Shown here: in pieces, positions 34,501 through 43,562 of the stretch | Position numbering within the stretch: position 1 is the stretch's first letter | How the letters are laid out: each line of letters starts with the position of its first letter | NCBI GenBank assembly: GCA_028280265.1 | Contig: JANQMD010000001.1 | Span: 1-46,218 of the forward strand | Length of the DNA: 46,218 nucleotides | Source: Flavobacteriaceae bacterium | GTDB lineage: Bacteria > Bacteroidota > Bacteroidia > Flavobacteriales > Flavobacteriaceae | Direction: 5' to 3' | Position numbers and translations under genes: made by a program | The notes under the pieces: generated by a model | The model's input: the letters and a program-made list of their open reading frames with translations, nothing else | What the model was told of the DNA's origin: nothing | The model's database searches: none

Positions 34501-34835
34501 CTATAAGGATGCTCATCATTAGAGTGAAATGTTAACCGATTGGCCTCACCGCCATTGGCATCCATAACATAGATATCAAAATTTCCATAACGGTCAGACG
34601 CAAAAGCAATTTGAGAACCATCTTTACTCCATATAGCCTTAAAATCGTGTGCTTTATGATAGGTAAGCTGTGTAGCCATACCTCCTTTTGATGAAACTCT
34701 ATACAAATCTCCTTTGTAGGTAAAAACAATTTGTGAGCCATCGGGTGAGATAGCTGGATGCCGCATCCATTTAGGGTTTTCTTGTGCTTGAATGGCAAAA
34801 GAACAAACTAAAAAAAGTGTTATTAGGTATTTCAT
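31590..34835 (-). CDS. Tricorn-like S41 protease with beta-propeller and PDZ
   Basis: This 1081-residue exported protein starts at 34835 with a good signal peptide (M-K-Y-L-I-T-L-F-L-V-C-S-F-A-I-Q-A-Q); an in-frame ATG at 34925 adds 30 unlikely residues. PD40/WD-like propeller repeats come first (H-P-A-I-S-P-D-G-S-Q, S-P-N-G-K-E-I-A-F), then a very lysine-rich linker (about 560-600), a helical domain, a PDZ domain and the S41 tail. S770-H771 (N-V-S-H-S) and S988-D989 (M-Y-S-D-G-H) correspond to the tricorn active-site residues. V-I-I-D-T-R-F-N-G-G-G is the S41 core. It probably degrades peptides in the periplasm. Confidence 0.88.
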   Translation of the reverse strand: MKYLITLFLVCSFAIQAQENPKWMRHPAISPDGSQIVFTYKGDLYRVSSKGGMATQLTYHKAHDFKAIWSKDGSQIAFASDRYGNFDIYVMDANGGEANRLTFHSNDEHPYSFSSNNKEILFGALRQDDVKHRQYPHRSQSELYSVPVKGGRVQQVLTVPAEHVQVSKNGRTLLYQDKKGGENEWRKHHKSSIARDIWTYDTKSGAHKMITNYVGEDRQPIFTDDEKSIYYLSEKSGTFNIHKLSLGNPSQDEQLTKFKLHPVRFLSEGNGTLCFGYDGELYTMKEGSKPSKVKVTVRTQNKDNSDSFVSVNGGVREMAISPNGKEIAFIARGEVFVTSVDKSFTKRLTNTPEQERFVAWGPEGKSVVYSSERNGKWSIYKTEKVRKEEPFFYAATLLKEEPVIENKLDNYLAQYSPDGKKLAFIEGRRTLKVRDVKSKKEVTLLTPKDLYHMRDGDKYFTWSPDSKWLLVDWSKTLSNSDILLMAADGSKRLNLNESGYYDYAPKWVNGGKQMIWFSNRNGLKSYATSGRSQSDVYSMFFTQDAWDEFNLNEEDYKLLQAIKEEQKKQKEKGKKDKKDDKKKKKDAKKDDKKKKETLLTFDWDRMKDRTRRLTIHSSSLGDAVLSKKGDVLYYLARFEGRLNLWSTNLRTRATKMVMKLNANSGSLQWDKQMKNLYLLSGGRIAKLTPASGKRKGVAISGEMQFDSEAERQAMFEHVWIRTNAIFYHSNFHGVDWNQMKKEYQKYVPYIGNSYEFSEMLSEMLGELNVSHSGSGYNTSIKNADATASLGIFMNYQYKGDGILIDEIITGGPLDKAKFKIKAGMIIEKIDGETIDKDQDVAKYLNRKVGKFVLLDIRDPKTKKTQSITVKPISLRSENRLLYDRWVKINEKEVDKLSKGQLGYVHIPGMSDGPYRSIYEDMMGKYADRKGVIIDTRFNGGGDLVADLAMFFTGVPFITYATEAKVVGGEPTSRWTKPTLSIFNESMYSDGHCYAQGYTDLKIGKTVGMPVPGTCSFAGWEGLPNGAYWGVVPVSAKNIDGKWMENLQTEPTIRVKNMPGVIDKGRDQQLERSIKEMLKDVR

Positions 34836-35114
34836 TTGTTTGGTTGAATAAATTAAAGCATCTAAACTAATGAAATATTCAGTGCCATTATTGCCTGAGG
34901 TACAATGTTTAGATTCTTTTAACACTTCAACGCAGAAAATTAACAGTTTAGAAAAACTTCATTCCATGATGAGCAATAGGTTATTCCATGATTCTCGATG
35001 CATTTGTCATCATAAATGCAAACAATTATTTTAGAATGCTACATAAATAGCGTGATTAAGTAAAAAGATAGTATCTAAAACACTATACTAATTATCAGCA
35101 TCTTAAGATTTATT

Positions 35115-35182
35115 GTCACTCCTGCGAAAGCAGGAGTCTAGTAAAATATAGGTGTTTAGATTCCTGCTTTTGCAGGAATGAC
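35115..35182. repeat. Inverted pair of REP-like palindromes
   Basis: Two 26-base units, 35115-35140 and 35157-35182, lie head to head. Each is a hairpin (ACTCCTGC-GAAA-GCAGGAGT and ATTCCTGC-TTTT-GCAGGAAT), and the second is nearly the reverse complement of the first. Such units are common in flavobacterial intergenic DNA. Apart from this pair, 34926-35241 holds no gene. Confidence 0.75.
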
Positions 35183-35241
35183 ATTGATTTTCAAACTACA
35201 AATAAAAATGATGAAAAACCGAACATAGAAATTGAGTTCAA

Positions 35242-35249
35242 TATATTTG
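35242..35249 (+). promoter_or_regulatory. -7 promoter element before the EamA gene (TATATTTG)
   Basis: TATATTTG matches TAnnTTTG and lies 77 bases upstream of the EamA start codon. A small TTTGC-GTA-GCAAA hairpin follows directly and would lie at the very 5' end of the transcript. Confidence 0.45.
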
Positions 35250-35326
35250 CGTAGCAAAACGTAATATATGCATAAAGAGATGGTTTTCCTTACTTCAAAT
35301 TTTCACATTAGAATTCACAGAATATA

Positions 35327-36253
35327 ATGAAGAGAAACATCTATTTAATCGTTCTTGCTTTTTTTGCTATCTATGTAATTTGGGGATCTACTTATCTATT
35401 AAACAAAATTGCTGTAGCAGATATTTCGCCTTTATTTCTGGCATCTATACGTTTTACTACAGCAGGGTTGATCATTTTTATGATCGCCAAAATTCTCAAG
35501 GAAAAAATTTCAATTTCAAGAAAAGAACTATGGAACTGTACCATAGCAGGCTTCTTCTTTCTTGCCTATGGAAATGGTGTTTTTGTTTGGGCATTAAAAT
35601 ATATAGATTCAGGTTTTGCGGCTTTATTAACTTCAACACAACCATTGGTCGTGTTGTTAATGATGTGGATGATTGATGGTAAGAAAATTCAATTGAAATC
35701 TCTTGTTGGGATTGTCTTGGGACTTGTTGGGATTTATTTATTGATAGGTCAGAATGAAGTCATTGATTCTCAACAAAGTATTATTGGAATTTTAATGGGC
35801 TTTAGTTGTATTATCAGTTGGAGTTATGCGAGTATTTTTGTCTCAAAAGCGACACTTCCAAAAAACTTTTTTGTCTCTGCGGGCTACCAAATGTTTATAG
35901 GAGGACTTATTTTACTGGCTTCCAGCTTAATATTGGGCGAAAACTGGATTCACCCCGCTGCTTGGGAAGATGCTACGCATGTTTCTATTGCTCTACTCAT
36001 AGTATTTGGTAGTATTGTTGCTTTTACAGCTTTTAATTATTTATTGAAGTTTGTTTCAACAGAAAAAGTAGCAACCTCTACATACGTAAATCCTATTGTA
36101 GCGATGGTTTTAGGAAGCTATTTTTTAGATGAAGAGATCACCACTCAATCTATCGTAGCTGCAGGTGTTCTTTTTATAGGAGTGTATTTTATCAATTCAA
36201 AAAGAAAGTCTACAAACAAAAAAATCATACGTATAAAGGAAGATAAAAAGTAA
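35327..36253 (+). CDS. EamA/DMT-family transporter
   Basis: This 308-residue membrane protein has ten helices in two EamA repeats. The family start Y-V-I-W-G-S-T-Y-L and P-L-F-L-A-S-I-R-F are present, and the second half has A-F-T-A-F-N-Y-L-L and P-I-V-A-M-V-L-G. Such proteins usually export amino acids or other metabolites. The next gene follows after 77 bp on the same strand. Confidence 0.9.
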   Translation: MKRNIYLIVLAFFAIYVIWGSTYLLNKIAVADISPLFLASIRFTTAGLIIFMIAKILKEKISISRKELWNCTIAGFFFLAYGNGVFVWALKYIDSGFAALLTSTQPLVVLLMMWMIDGKKIQLKSLVGIVLGLVGIYLLIGQNEVIDSQQSIIGILMGFSCIISWSYASIFVSKATLPKNFFVSAGYQMFIGGLILLASSLILGENWIHPAAWEDATHVSIALLIVFGSIVAFTAFNYLLKFVSTEKVATSTYVNPIVAMVLGSYFLDEEITTQSIVAAGVLFIGVYFINSKRKSTNKKIIRIKEDKK

Positions 36254-36330
36254 ACAAAGAGACTTACATGTTACATTTTGATTTAATGCGTATTTTCACA
36301 GTGTCATAAACCTATACTAATTTTAAAAAT

Positions 36331-37728
36331 TTGTCAAAAATTAATCGTCACTTTCTATTAAATCATATACCACATGCCATCACAATGCTATTTTGTATCA
36401 TTGTGTTTGTTGCAGTGCTAACTTATATTCTCCCTGCAGGAGTGTATGAGCGAGTTTTATTGGATGGTAAAAATGTTGTTGTTCCCAATTCCTACCATAC
36501 CATAGAATCCTCACCAGTAGGCTTACTTGATCTATTTAAGGCCATTCCTTTAGGTTTTAAAGCAGCTGTAGAAGTGATTTTCGTCGTTCTAGCTGGCGCT
36601 ATTATGTTTGGCTTTATGGAAAAATCTAAAGCTATTGAGAATACTGTGGGGGTACTCGTAAAAAAGTTAGGAACGAAAAATAAGTCGCTTATCATTGTTA
36701 TTATGACATTCATCTATGGGATGTTAGGGATCGCAGTTGGGTATGAAAACAACATAGCCATGGTGCCAATTGCTGCGGTCTTAAGTTTGGCTTTAGGAGG
36801 CGATTTGATTTTAGCTGCGGGCATTTCAGTAGGGGCTATGACTATAGGTTTTGGACTGTCACCTATCAATCCATATACAGTGGGTACAGGTCATAAAATT
36901 GCCGAACTTCCCATTTTTTCTGGAGCTCTACTTAGAAGTATATTTTGCTTTATAGCACTTAGCTTGATGGCTTATTACAATGTAAGATATTTTAAAAGGA
37001 TTACTGTTGATCCTAGTAAAAGCATGGGAAATGGATTGGATGAAACCAATCTGGGCCTGTCTAAATCCATTGAAGATTATAAATTAAGCCTACAAAACTG
37101 GTTGGTGATCACAGTTTTTTTATCTGGGCTAATTGTCATAGTTTATGGTGTTTTTAATTACAAGTGGTATTTGAATGAGCTATCTGCTGTATTTTTAATG
37201 ATTGCTTTGATTTGCGGGATTATTTCAAGAATAAGCGCTACTACCATTAGCGAGACTGTATTGAAATCTGTGAGTTTAGCAGCCCCAGGTGCTTTTATGG
37301 TTGGGTTTGCAACTACTATCAAAGTGCTGATGGAAATGGGAAATATAGGTGATACAATCTCTTATCAGTTATCGAATTTGTTACAAGGACTGCCCTTATA
37401 TGCCTCAGCAGTTTGTATGTCTATTTCTCAGTCTGTTATCAACTTTTTTATTCCATCAGGAAGCGGGCAAGCACTGGCTACTTTACCTGTTATGCTACCC
37501 TTAGGAGAATCACTCGGATTGACGAGACAAATAACCATTCTAGCTTTTCAGATAGGAGATGGACTATCCAACTTAATCAATCCAACCTTGGGAGGATTGA
37601 TTGCAATGCTAAGCATGTGTCGTGTTCCTATCGATAGATGGGTTCGTTTTATTTTCCCCGTATTTGTTACTCTAATTTGTTTATCTTTTGTAGCCCTCAT
37701 TGTGGCTGTTGCCACCAACTATAGTTAG
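36331..37728 (+). CDS. YfcC/DcuC-family carrier
   Basis: This 465-residue membrane protein of the YfcC family (C4-dicarboxylate/arginine-type carriers) has about twelve helices and starts with I-P-H-A-I-T-M-L-F-C, which matches the family N-terminus. Motifs G-Y-E-N-N-I-A-M-V-P and S-P-I-N-P-Y-T-V-G-T-G are typical. It starts at TTG: no ATG is available upstream in frame, and the next ATG (residue 18) would remove the conserved I-P-H-A. Three bases separate it from an acetylornithine deacetylase gene, which suggests it takes up the substrate of that enzyme. Confidence 0.82.
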   Translation: MSKINRHFLLNHIPHAITMLFCIIVFVAVLTYILPAGVYERVLLDGKNVVVPNSYHTIESSPVGLLDLFKAIPLGFKAAVEVIFVVLAGAIMFGFMEKSKAIENTVGVLVKKLGTKNKSLIIVIMTFIYGMLGIAVGYENNIAMVPIAAVLSLALGGDLILAAGISVGAMTIGFGLSPINPYTVGTGHKIAELPIFSGALLRSIFCFIALSLMAYYNVRYFKRITVDPSKSMGNGLDETNLGLSKSIEDYKLSLQNWLVITVFLSGLIVIVYGVFNYKWYLNELSAVFLMIALICGIISRISATTISETVLKSVSLAAPGAFMVGFATTIKVLMEMGNIGDTISYQLSNLLQGLPLYASAVCMSISQSVINFFIPSGSGQALATLPVMLPLGESLGLTRQITILAFQIGDGLSNLINPTLGGLIAMLSMCRVPIDRWVRFIFPVFVTLICLSFVALIVAVATNYS

Positions 37729-37731
37729 CTT

Positions 37732-38898
37732 ATGACCGTAGAAAAAATACTTGAAAAACTTGTTTCCTTTCCCATTTTAGGCGGAGAGAGTAATTTGACA
37801 ATTATTCATTGGATAAAAGAGCATGTCGAATCTTATGGAGTACAAGTGAACCTGCTATACAACGAAGAAAAAACGAAAGCATCCTTACATTGTAGAATTG
37901 GTCCAGAAATAGATGGAGGTGTCATTCTCTCTGGACATACGGATGTCGTTCCTGTAGAAGGACAGGAGTGGGATACAGATCCATTTGTGTTGACCGATAA
38001 AGGAGATGGAAAATTGTATGGACGGGGCTCATGCGATATGAAAGGATTTGTTGCTTGTTGTTTGGCTACCTTGCCTGAAATGGTAAAGACAGATTTGAAA
38101 AAGCCTATCTACTTTGCTTTTTCTTACGATGAGGAAATCGGCTGTTTGGCAGGTCCAGAATTGGCAAGAGCTTTTAATAAGCATTATAAAGAAACACCAA
38201 AATACGCCATTATCGGAGAACCTTCTCGTTTAGAACCCATAGTAGGACAAAAAGGAATTTACATTCTTGAAACTTATGTGAGTGGCTCTGCTGGACATAG
38301 CAGTCGAATCAAACAAGAAGTTAGTGCCATCCATGAATCAACGAGGCTCATTCTTTGGTTGGAGAACAAAATGAACCAGTTGATCACGGAGGGACGATTG
38401 GATGATCGTTTCCACCCACCTCATTCAACCTTGCATGTGGGAATGGTTAACGGAGGAATAGCTCCCAATGTTATTGCTGACAAGGCTCATTTCTATTGGG
38501 ACTTGCGAACCATTCCTATGGACAGTCTACAAGAAATTATTTCTGAGTTTGAAAGCTTTTGCCGAGAAAGAGAAAAAGAGCTCCGAAAGATATTTGCTGA
38601 TTTCTCTATTAAAACCATAGAAAATCATCCACCAGTTCCTCATCTAGATACAAGTGCAGATGCCGATGTCGTAGATTTGATCAAACGAATTTCTGGTAAA
38701 TCGAAATTGAACACTGTCGCTTATGCTTCTGAAGTAGGTCAGTTTGCCAATGAAGGTTTTCAATCGGCTATTTGCGGTCCAGGAGATATTGCACAAGCAC
38801 ATCGAGCTAATGAGTACATTGAGAAAGAACAATTGCTCCTTGGTGTCGAAATGATAAAGAACCTCATTCGAGAATTATCTCTTGATGAAGTTGTCTAA
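37732..38898 (+). CDS. argE: Acetylornithine deacetylase-type M20 hydrolase
   Basis: This 388-residue zinc hydrolase of peptidase family M20 should remove the N-acyl group from acyl-ornithine or a related acyl amino acid. Zinc-site residues are in the H69-T-D71 motif (S-G-H-T-D-V-V-P), D102 (G-S-C-D-M-K-G) and E134-E135 (Y-D-E-E-I-G-C). The dimerisation domain follows, with G-S-A-G-H-S-S. It is tightly linked to the YfcC-type carrier and lies away from other arginine genes, so a salvage role is more likely than biosynthesis. Bacteroidota often use N-succinyl intermediates, so the exact acyl group is open. Confidence 0.82.
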   Translation: MTVEKILEKLVSFPILGGESNLTIIHWIKEHVESYGVQVNLLYNEEKTKASLHCRIGPEIDGGVILSGHTDVVPVEGQEWDTDPFVLTDKGDGKLYGRGSCDMKGFVACCLATLPEMVKTDLKKPIYFAFSYDEEIGCLAGPELARAFNKHYKETPKYAIIGEPSRLEPIVGQKGIYILETYVSGSAGHSSRIKQEVSAIHESTRLILWLENKMNQLITEGRLDDRFHPPHSTLHVGMVNGGIAPNVIADKAHFYWDLRTIPMDSLQEIISEFESFCREREKELRKIFADFSIKTIENHPPVPHLDTSADADVVDLIKRISGKSKLNTVAYASEVGQFANEGFQSAICGPGDIAQAHRANEYIEKEQLLLGVEMIKNLIRELSLDEVV

Positions 38899-38931
38899 AC
38901 CTTAAATTAAATCAAACTAAATTTTTAACAC

Positions 38932-41900
38932 ATGAAATCAATTTTAAAACTAGTCGTTTTGTCGGTTTTTATGATGTTTTTAGCCATTCCGCTAAATGCT
39001 CAAAAGATCAACAGTGGCACATTTTCAGGACTCAAACTTCGAAATGTGGGACCAGCATTTACGTCCGGTCGAATTGCGGACATTGCCATCCATCCCAATA
39101 ACGAGAATGTATGGTATGTGGCCGTAGGTTCAGGAGGCGTATGGAAAACAACGAATTCAGGAACCACATGGAAACCTATTTTTGATCGTCAGACTTCCTA
39201 TTCTATTGGATCTATTGCGATCGATCCTAGCAACCCTCATACCATATGGGTAGGAACAGGTGAGAATGTAGGAGGACGTCACGTTGCTTTTGGAGATGGA
39301 ATCTATGTAAGTCATGACGATGGCTCTTCATGGAAAAACGTTGGACTAAAGAACTCAGAGCATTTGTCTACCATTATTGTACATCCTGAGGATTCAAATA
39401 CCGTTTGGGTAGCTTCTCAGGGGCCTTTATGGTCTTCTGGAGGAGAAAGAGGGATTTACAAAACAACCGATGGAGGAAAAACTTGGAAACGTACCTTAGG
39501 AGATGACAAATGGGTAGGGGCAACCGATTTGGTGATCGATCCAAGAGATCCGAATGTTTTGTATGCTGCAACTTGGCAACGCCATAGAACAGTTGCAGGG
39601 TATTTAGGTGGTGGACCTGGTACTGGAATACACAAAAGTACTGACGGAGGTGAAACTTGGACAGAATTAAAAAGAGGAATTCCTGGTTCCAACAAAGGAA
39701 AAATAGGATTGGCGATTTCTCCTTTTAATCCAGATGTTATTTATGCAGCAATCGAATTGGATCGTAAAAAAGGAGGAATTTATATGTCTACCAATAGAGG
39801 GGCTTCATGGAAAAAACAATCCAATGCAGTTTCTGGAGGTACAGGACCTCACTACTACCAAGAATTATATGCCTCTCCACATCATGAAGGGAAATTATTT
39901 TTAATGAATAATTATGTGTTGGTTTCCGATGATCACGGGAAGACATTCAAGAGAATGAATGAGCGTAACAAGCACGTGGACAGTCATGCAATGGCTTTTA
40001 AGCCTTCTGATCCTAATTATGTGCTGTTTGGAACAGATGGTGGTCTGTACGAAAGCTTTGATTTGACAAAGAGCTGGAAATATGTGAGAAATTTACCCAT
40101 TACGCAGTACTTTAAAGTAGCAGTAGATGATTCCAAACCATTTTATAAAATTTACGGAGGTACACAAGACAATGGTTCACACGGTGGTCCTTCACAAACC
40201 ATGTGGTCTGATGGAATTGCCAATTCCGATTGGTGGAAAACCTTAGGTGCTGATGGGCATCAATCTGCCATAGAGCCAGGAAATCCTAATATTACTTATG
40301 GAGAGTTTCAGCAAGGAGCACTTTGGCGTATTGATCAAACAACCAAAGAAACGGTATTCATTCAACCACAAGCTCTAGAGGGAGATCCTTTCGAGCGTTT
40401 CAATTGGGATGCACCAATTTTGGTCAGTCCACACGATCCTAAGCGTTTGTATTTTGCTTCACAACGCGTCTGGAGATCAGACAACCGAGGTGATGACTGG
40501 AAGCCTATTTCTAAAGATTTAACATTGAACCAAGAGCGAATGACGATTCCTTATTATGGAAAGCAACAAAGCTGGGACAATGCTTGGGATGTAGGTGCTA
40601 TGTCTAACTATAACACCATTACTTCTTTAGCGGAATCACCAAAACAAGAAGGACTGATCTACGCGGGAACTGACGATGGACTGATTCAAGTAACCGAAAA
40701 TGGTGGGCAATCATGGAGAAAGTATACCTTGAGTAATATCAAAGGATTGGATCATGTTCCTTTTGTAAACGATGTGCGTGCCGATTTGTTTGATGCCAAT
40801 GTGGTTTATGCCGCGGTAGACAACCACAAATACGGAGATTACAAACCTTATGTTTTAAAGAGTACCAACAAGGGAAAGAGCTGGAAAATGATTAATGGTG
40901 ACTTGCCTGAACGTTTATTGATTTGGCGTCTGGTACAAGATCACGTGAACAAAAACTTACTATTTGCGGCAACTGAGTACGGAATTTATTTCACTTACAA
41001 TGGAGGAACTAACTGGATCAAATTAAAAGCAGGTGTTCCAACAATTTCCTTTAGAGATATTACCATTCAAAGAAGAGAAAACGATTTGGTAGCAGCTTCG
41101 TTCGGACGAGGTTTCTTCATTCTAGATGACATTACACCCATTCGTAATTTCTCTAAAGATATGCTGTCTCAGGAAGCTACGATGTTCCCAATTAAAGATG
41201 CATATTGGTACCGTCAGTCGAGTAGAGTAGGAAGCCAGGGAGATGCAGAGTACAAAGCACCCAATGCACCCTTTGGAGCTCGATTTACATACTACATGGC
41301 CGATAAAGTAAAATCTTTAAAAGATGAGCGTAAGGCAAGAGAAAAGAAAAATATAGACTTCCCAGGGTGGGATGCACTGGAGAAAGAGAAGAATCAAGAT
41401 GGACCAGCTATTTTGTTGATCATCAAGGATGCCAATGGAAAAGTCATCAATACTGTTCGTGGGACGAATCGAAAAGGATTCAATCGTGTCAATTGGAGAT
41501 TGAACTATCCTAACAAAGGTGGTGAGAGATTAGCAGGAAGAGGCGATGGCATTGGCGGTGGCTTTATTATGGTAACTCCAGGAACTTACTCGGCAACTTT
41601 GGTAAAACGAGTAGATGGAGTGACAACTACATTGCAAGGACCTAAAGAATTTAAAGTAGTTCCATTGTACGAAGGTGCTTTGCCAAGAAAGTCGTTTAAT
41701 GAAATGAACCAATTCAGAGAGGAAGTAATCGCTTTCCAACAAGATCTCACAGCGACCAATATGATGATGACAAAGAGCATGCGAAAAGTTGCTGCGATGA
41801 AACGAGCTGCTAATAAAACAACAGCTCCTAATGATGCTCTGCTGAAAGAAATCAATGCAGCAAGAATCAGTCTGCTAGCCATTCAGAAAGAATTGCGCGG

Positions 41901-42159
41901 ACATCCTGTAAAAGGAGAGATTGGAGAGCGTTCAGATCCTACAGCGAACAATGGAGGAGGTATTTCTTGGAGAGCTTTTGGAAACACCTATGGTCCTACA
42001 GGAACTCACAAAGCCTTCTTGCGAAGAGTGAAGAGTCAGTTGAAGCAGGTGAAAGGTAAACTGAGAAATGTTACTGAAAACACATTGCCTGGTCTTGAAA
42101 GACGACTGCAACAAGCTGGAGCACCATGGATAGAAGGACAAGGGTTGATTAAAAATTAA
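38932..42159 (+). CDS. Secreted BNR/Asp-box repeat protein (VPS10/sortilin-like propeller)
   Basis: This 1075-residue protein has a signal peptide ending N-A-Q. Many Asp-box repeats follow (K-T-T-N-S-G-T-T-W, S-H-D-D-G-S-S-W, K-T-T-D-G-G-K-T-W, K-S-T-D-G-G-E-T-W), forming large beta-propellers as in sialidase-like and VPS10 domains. A C-terminal region from about 760 to 920 looks beta-rich, and the end (about 930-1070) is helical. No sialidase active-site arginine triad was recognised, and no T9SS sorting domain is present. It is 33 bp after argE. Similar proteins are common in marine flavobacteria, with no proven function. Confidence 0.85.
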   Translation: MKSILKLVVLSVFMMFLAIPLNAQKINSGTFSGLKLRNVGPAFTSGRIADIAIHPNNENVWYVAVGSGGVWKTTNSGTTWKPIFDRQTSYSIGSIAIDPSNPHTIWVGTGENVGGRHVAFGDGIYVSHDDGSSWKNVGLKNSEHLSTIIVHPEDSNTVWVASQGPLWSSGGERGIYKTTDGGKTWKRTLGDDKWVGATDLVIDPRDPNVLYAATWQRHRTVAGYLGGGPGTGIHKSTDGGETWTELKRGIPGSNKGKIGLAISPFNPDVIYAAIELDRKKGGIYMSTNRGASWKKQSNAVSGGTGPHYYQELYASPHHEGKLFLMNNYVLVSDDHGKTFKRMNERNKHVDSHAMAFKPSDPNYVLFGTDGGLYESFDLTKSWKYVRNLPITQYFKVAVDDSKPFYKIYGGTQDNGSHGGPSQTMWSDGIANSDWWKTLGADGHQSAIEPGNPNITYGEFQQGALWRIDQTTKETVFIQPQALEGDPFERFNWDAPILVSPHDPKRLYFASQRVWRSDNRGDDWKPISKDLTLNQERMTIPYYGKQQSWDNAWDVGAMSNYNTITSLAESPKQEGLIYAGTDDGLIQVTENGGQSWRKYTLSNIKGLDHVPFVNDVRADLFDANVVYAAVDNHKYGDYKPYVLKSTNKGKSWKMINGDLPERLLIWRLVQDHVNKNLLFAATEYGIYFTYNGGTNWIKLKAGVPTISFRDITIQRRENDLVAASFGRGFFILDDITPIRNFSKDMLSQEATMFPIKDAYWYRQSSRVGSQGDAEYKAPNAPFGARFTYYMADKVKSLKDERKAREKKNIDFPGWDALEKEKNQDGPAILLIIKDANGKVINTVRGTNRKGFNRVNWRLNYPNKGGERLAGRGDGIGGGFIMVTPGTYSATLVKRVDGVTTTLQGPKEFKVVPLYEGALPRKSFNEMNQFREEVIAFQQDLTATNMMMTKSMRKVAAMKRAANKTTAPNDALLKEINAARISLLAIQKELRGHPVKGEIGERSDPTANNGGGISWRAFGNTYGPTGTHKAFLRRVKSQLKQVKGKLRNVTENTLPGLERRLQQAGAPWIEGQGLIKN

Positions 42160-42180
42160 AGATCATCTATCTAAGAAAGT

Positions 42181-42211
42181 AAAAAGTGACTGTCTTTGGC
42201 AGTCACTTTTT
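42181..42211. terminator. Bidirectional terminator
   Basis: AAAAAGTGACTG and CAGTCACTTTTT form a perfect 12-bp stem with a 7-base loop, between the convergent BNR and PhoD genes. Confidence 0.88.
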
Positions 42212-42218
42212 TTAATGA

Positions 42219-43562
42219 TTATCTTTTCGATGAGTACCTTAAGTCTCGGGCTTTTATTTTCTTTGTCCAAACTTGTTTTCCATCCTTGTCAAAGATTTTA
42301 ATATCCAATACACGATCTGTACGGGGACCACTGACATTTAACATACCGAAGTTGTGTTTTCCAAACAAAGTTTCTTCCAGTTTGAATGCATTGCTTTCTT
42401 CCTTGTCTGCATAAGCTCCAGAAGTTAAAGGAGAGCAAGTCAAGTCATACAATGGATATACATACTTATTTTCTTTCATTTTACTCAATCCTGTATGGTG
42501 ACGATCTCCATCTAAAAAGATCACTCCTTCAATTTTAGCTTCACGTATTTTATTCAATAAGTACGCTCTCTCTTCTGGAAATGTAGCATAATTCTCATGT
42601 GCAGCTTCTGTACTCAATACTTGTCCGCCAATGGCAATAAATTTAAAAGGGGCTCTGCTCGATGCCAAAGCGTTGATGAGCCAATCTATCTGCTCCTTTC
42701 CTAACATTTGACGTTTTTCCGTATGGTTTCTGTTTGAAGTGCGATAATATCGATTGTCCAATAAGAAAAAGTGTAGATCTGCCCATTCAAATGATCCAGT
42801 GATGCCACCTTTATCAATTGCATCGTAATTTGGATTCCCCCAGAACAACTTAAACATTTCTGAGGCTGTTTTTTTCATCACAAAGCTTCCATCTGAATCG
42901 TTTGGTCCAAAATCATGATCATCCCAAATAGCATAGTGATGTGTAGATGCCAACAAAGGTTGCAATTCTTTTAAGGACCGAGTATGCGTATATCGATGCA
43001 AAAATCCAGTGCGAGAATTCCAATCGGCCTCTCTTAAATAGGTATTGTCACCCAACCAAAGCATGAAATCAGGTTTCTTCTCATGGATAGAATTGAAAAT
43101 TTCATATCCACTTCCATAGGGCTTTCCAGATCTGTCGAAACGTTTTTCATTGATAAAAGCACAACTTCCAATAGCGAAATTCACCTCAGGAGGGTCTGTC
43201 CTCCATTGCCAAAGTGTCTGTGACTGAAATTCCATGGGATACTTTCTTTTGACTCTTTTCCCATCAACGTACAACTGATAGGTATATTTCTTTCCAGGTA
43301 AAATTTGATCCGCGATCAACCTGGCCACAAAGCCATTATTAGCCTGTGTGATAAACGTTTCTGTCTTGTATTTTTTACCTGAGTTTTCCTTATCGAAATA
43401 CTCGAAATAGACTTCTGAGGATTGGGTTGTCTGCACCCATAATAAGGCTTCACGCATGGTAGAATATCCAACCATGGGCCCCGACTTTACTAAATTTTGA
43501 GAAAATACAGTCGTAGCTTGGATCATAAAGCCCACAGCGATAAGGATGAATAGCTTTTTCAT
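42219..43562 (-). CDS. PhoD-like metallophosphatase
   Basis: This 447-residue exported phosphatase has a signal peptide ending V-F-S-Q, a fibronectin-like N-terminal domain with E-A-L-L-W-V-Q-T, and a PhoD metallophosphatase core. Metal-site motifs are G-D-N (171-173), D-D-H-D-F-G-P-N-D (214-222) and G-D-R-H-H near residue 335. The enzyme should hydrolyse phosphate mono- or diesters in the periplasm or outside. The minus-strand upstream region has TATCTTTA, one mismatch from the -7 consensus. No Pho-box-like repeats were seen. Confidence 0.87.
   Translation of the reverse strand: MKKLFILIAVGFMIQATTVFSQNLVKSGPMVGYSTMREALLWVQTTQSSEVYFEYFDKENSGKKYKTETFITQANNGFVARLIADQILPGKKYTYQLYVDGKRVKRKYPMEFQSQTLWQWRTDPPEVNFAIGSCAFINEKRFDRSGKPYGSGYEIFNSIHEKKPDFMLWLGDNTYLREADWNSRTGFLHRYTHTRSLKELQPLLASTHHYAIWDDHDFGPNDSDGSFVMKKTASEMFKLFWGNPNYDAIDKGGITGSFEWADLHFFLLDNRYYRTSNRNHTEKRQMLGKEQIDWLINALASSRAPFKFIAIGGQVLSTEAAHENYATFPEERAYLLNKIREAKIEGVIFLDGDRHHTGLSKMKENKYVYPLYDLTCSPLTSGAYADKEESNAFKLEETLFGKHNFGMLNVSGPRTDRVLDIKIFDKDGKQVWTKKIKARDLRYSSKR

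Noticed and set aside
34836..34925. Thirty extra N-terminal residues on the tricorn-like protease
   Set aside because: They precede a complete signal peptide and look non-coding (polar, C-T-S-G-N-N-G).
35115..35182. CRISPR-like array
   Set aside because: Only two units in inverted orientation, each a hairpin; there are no regularly spaced direct repeats and no cas genes.
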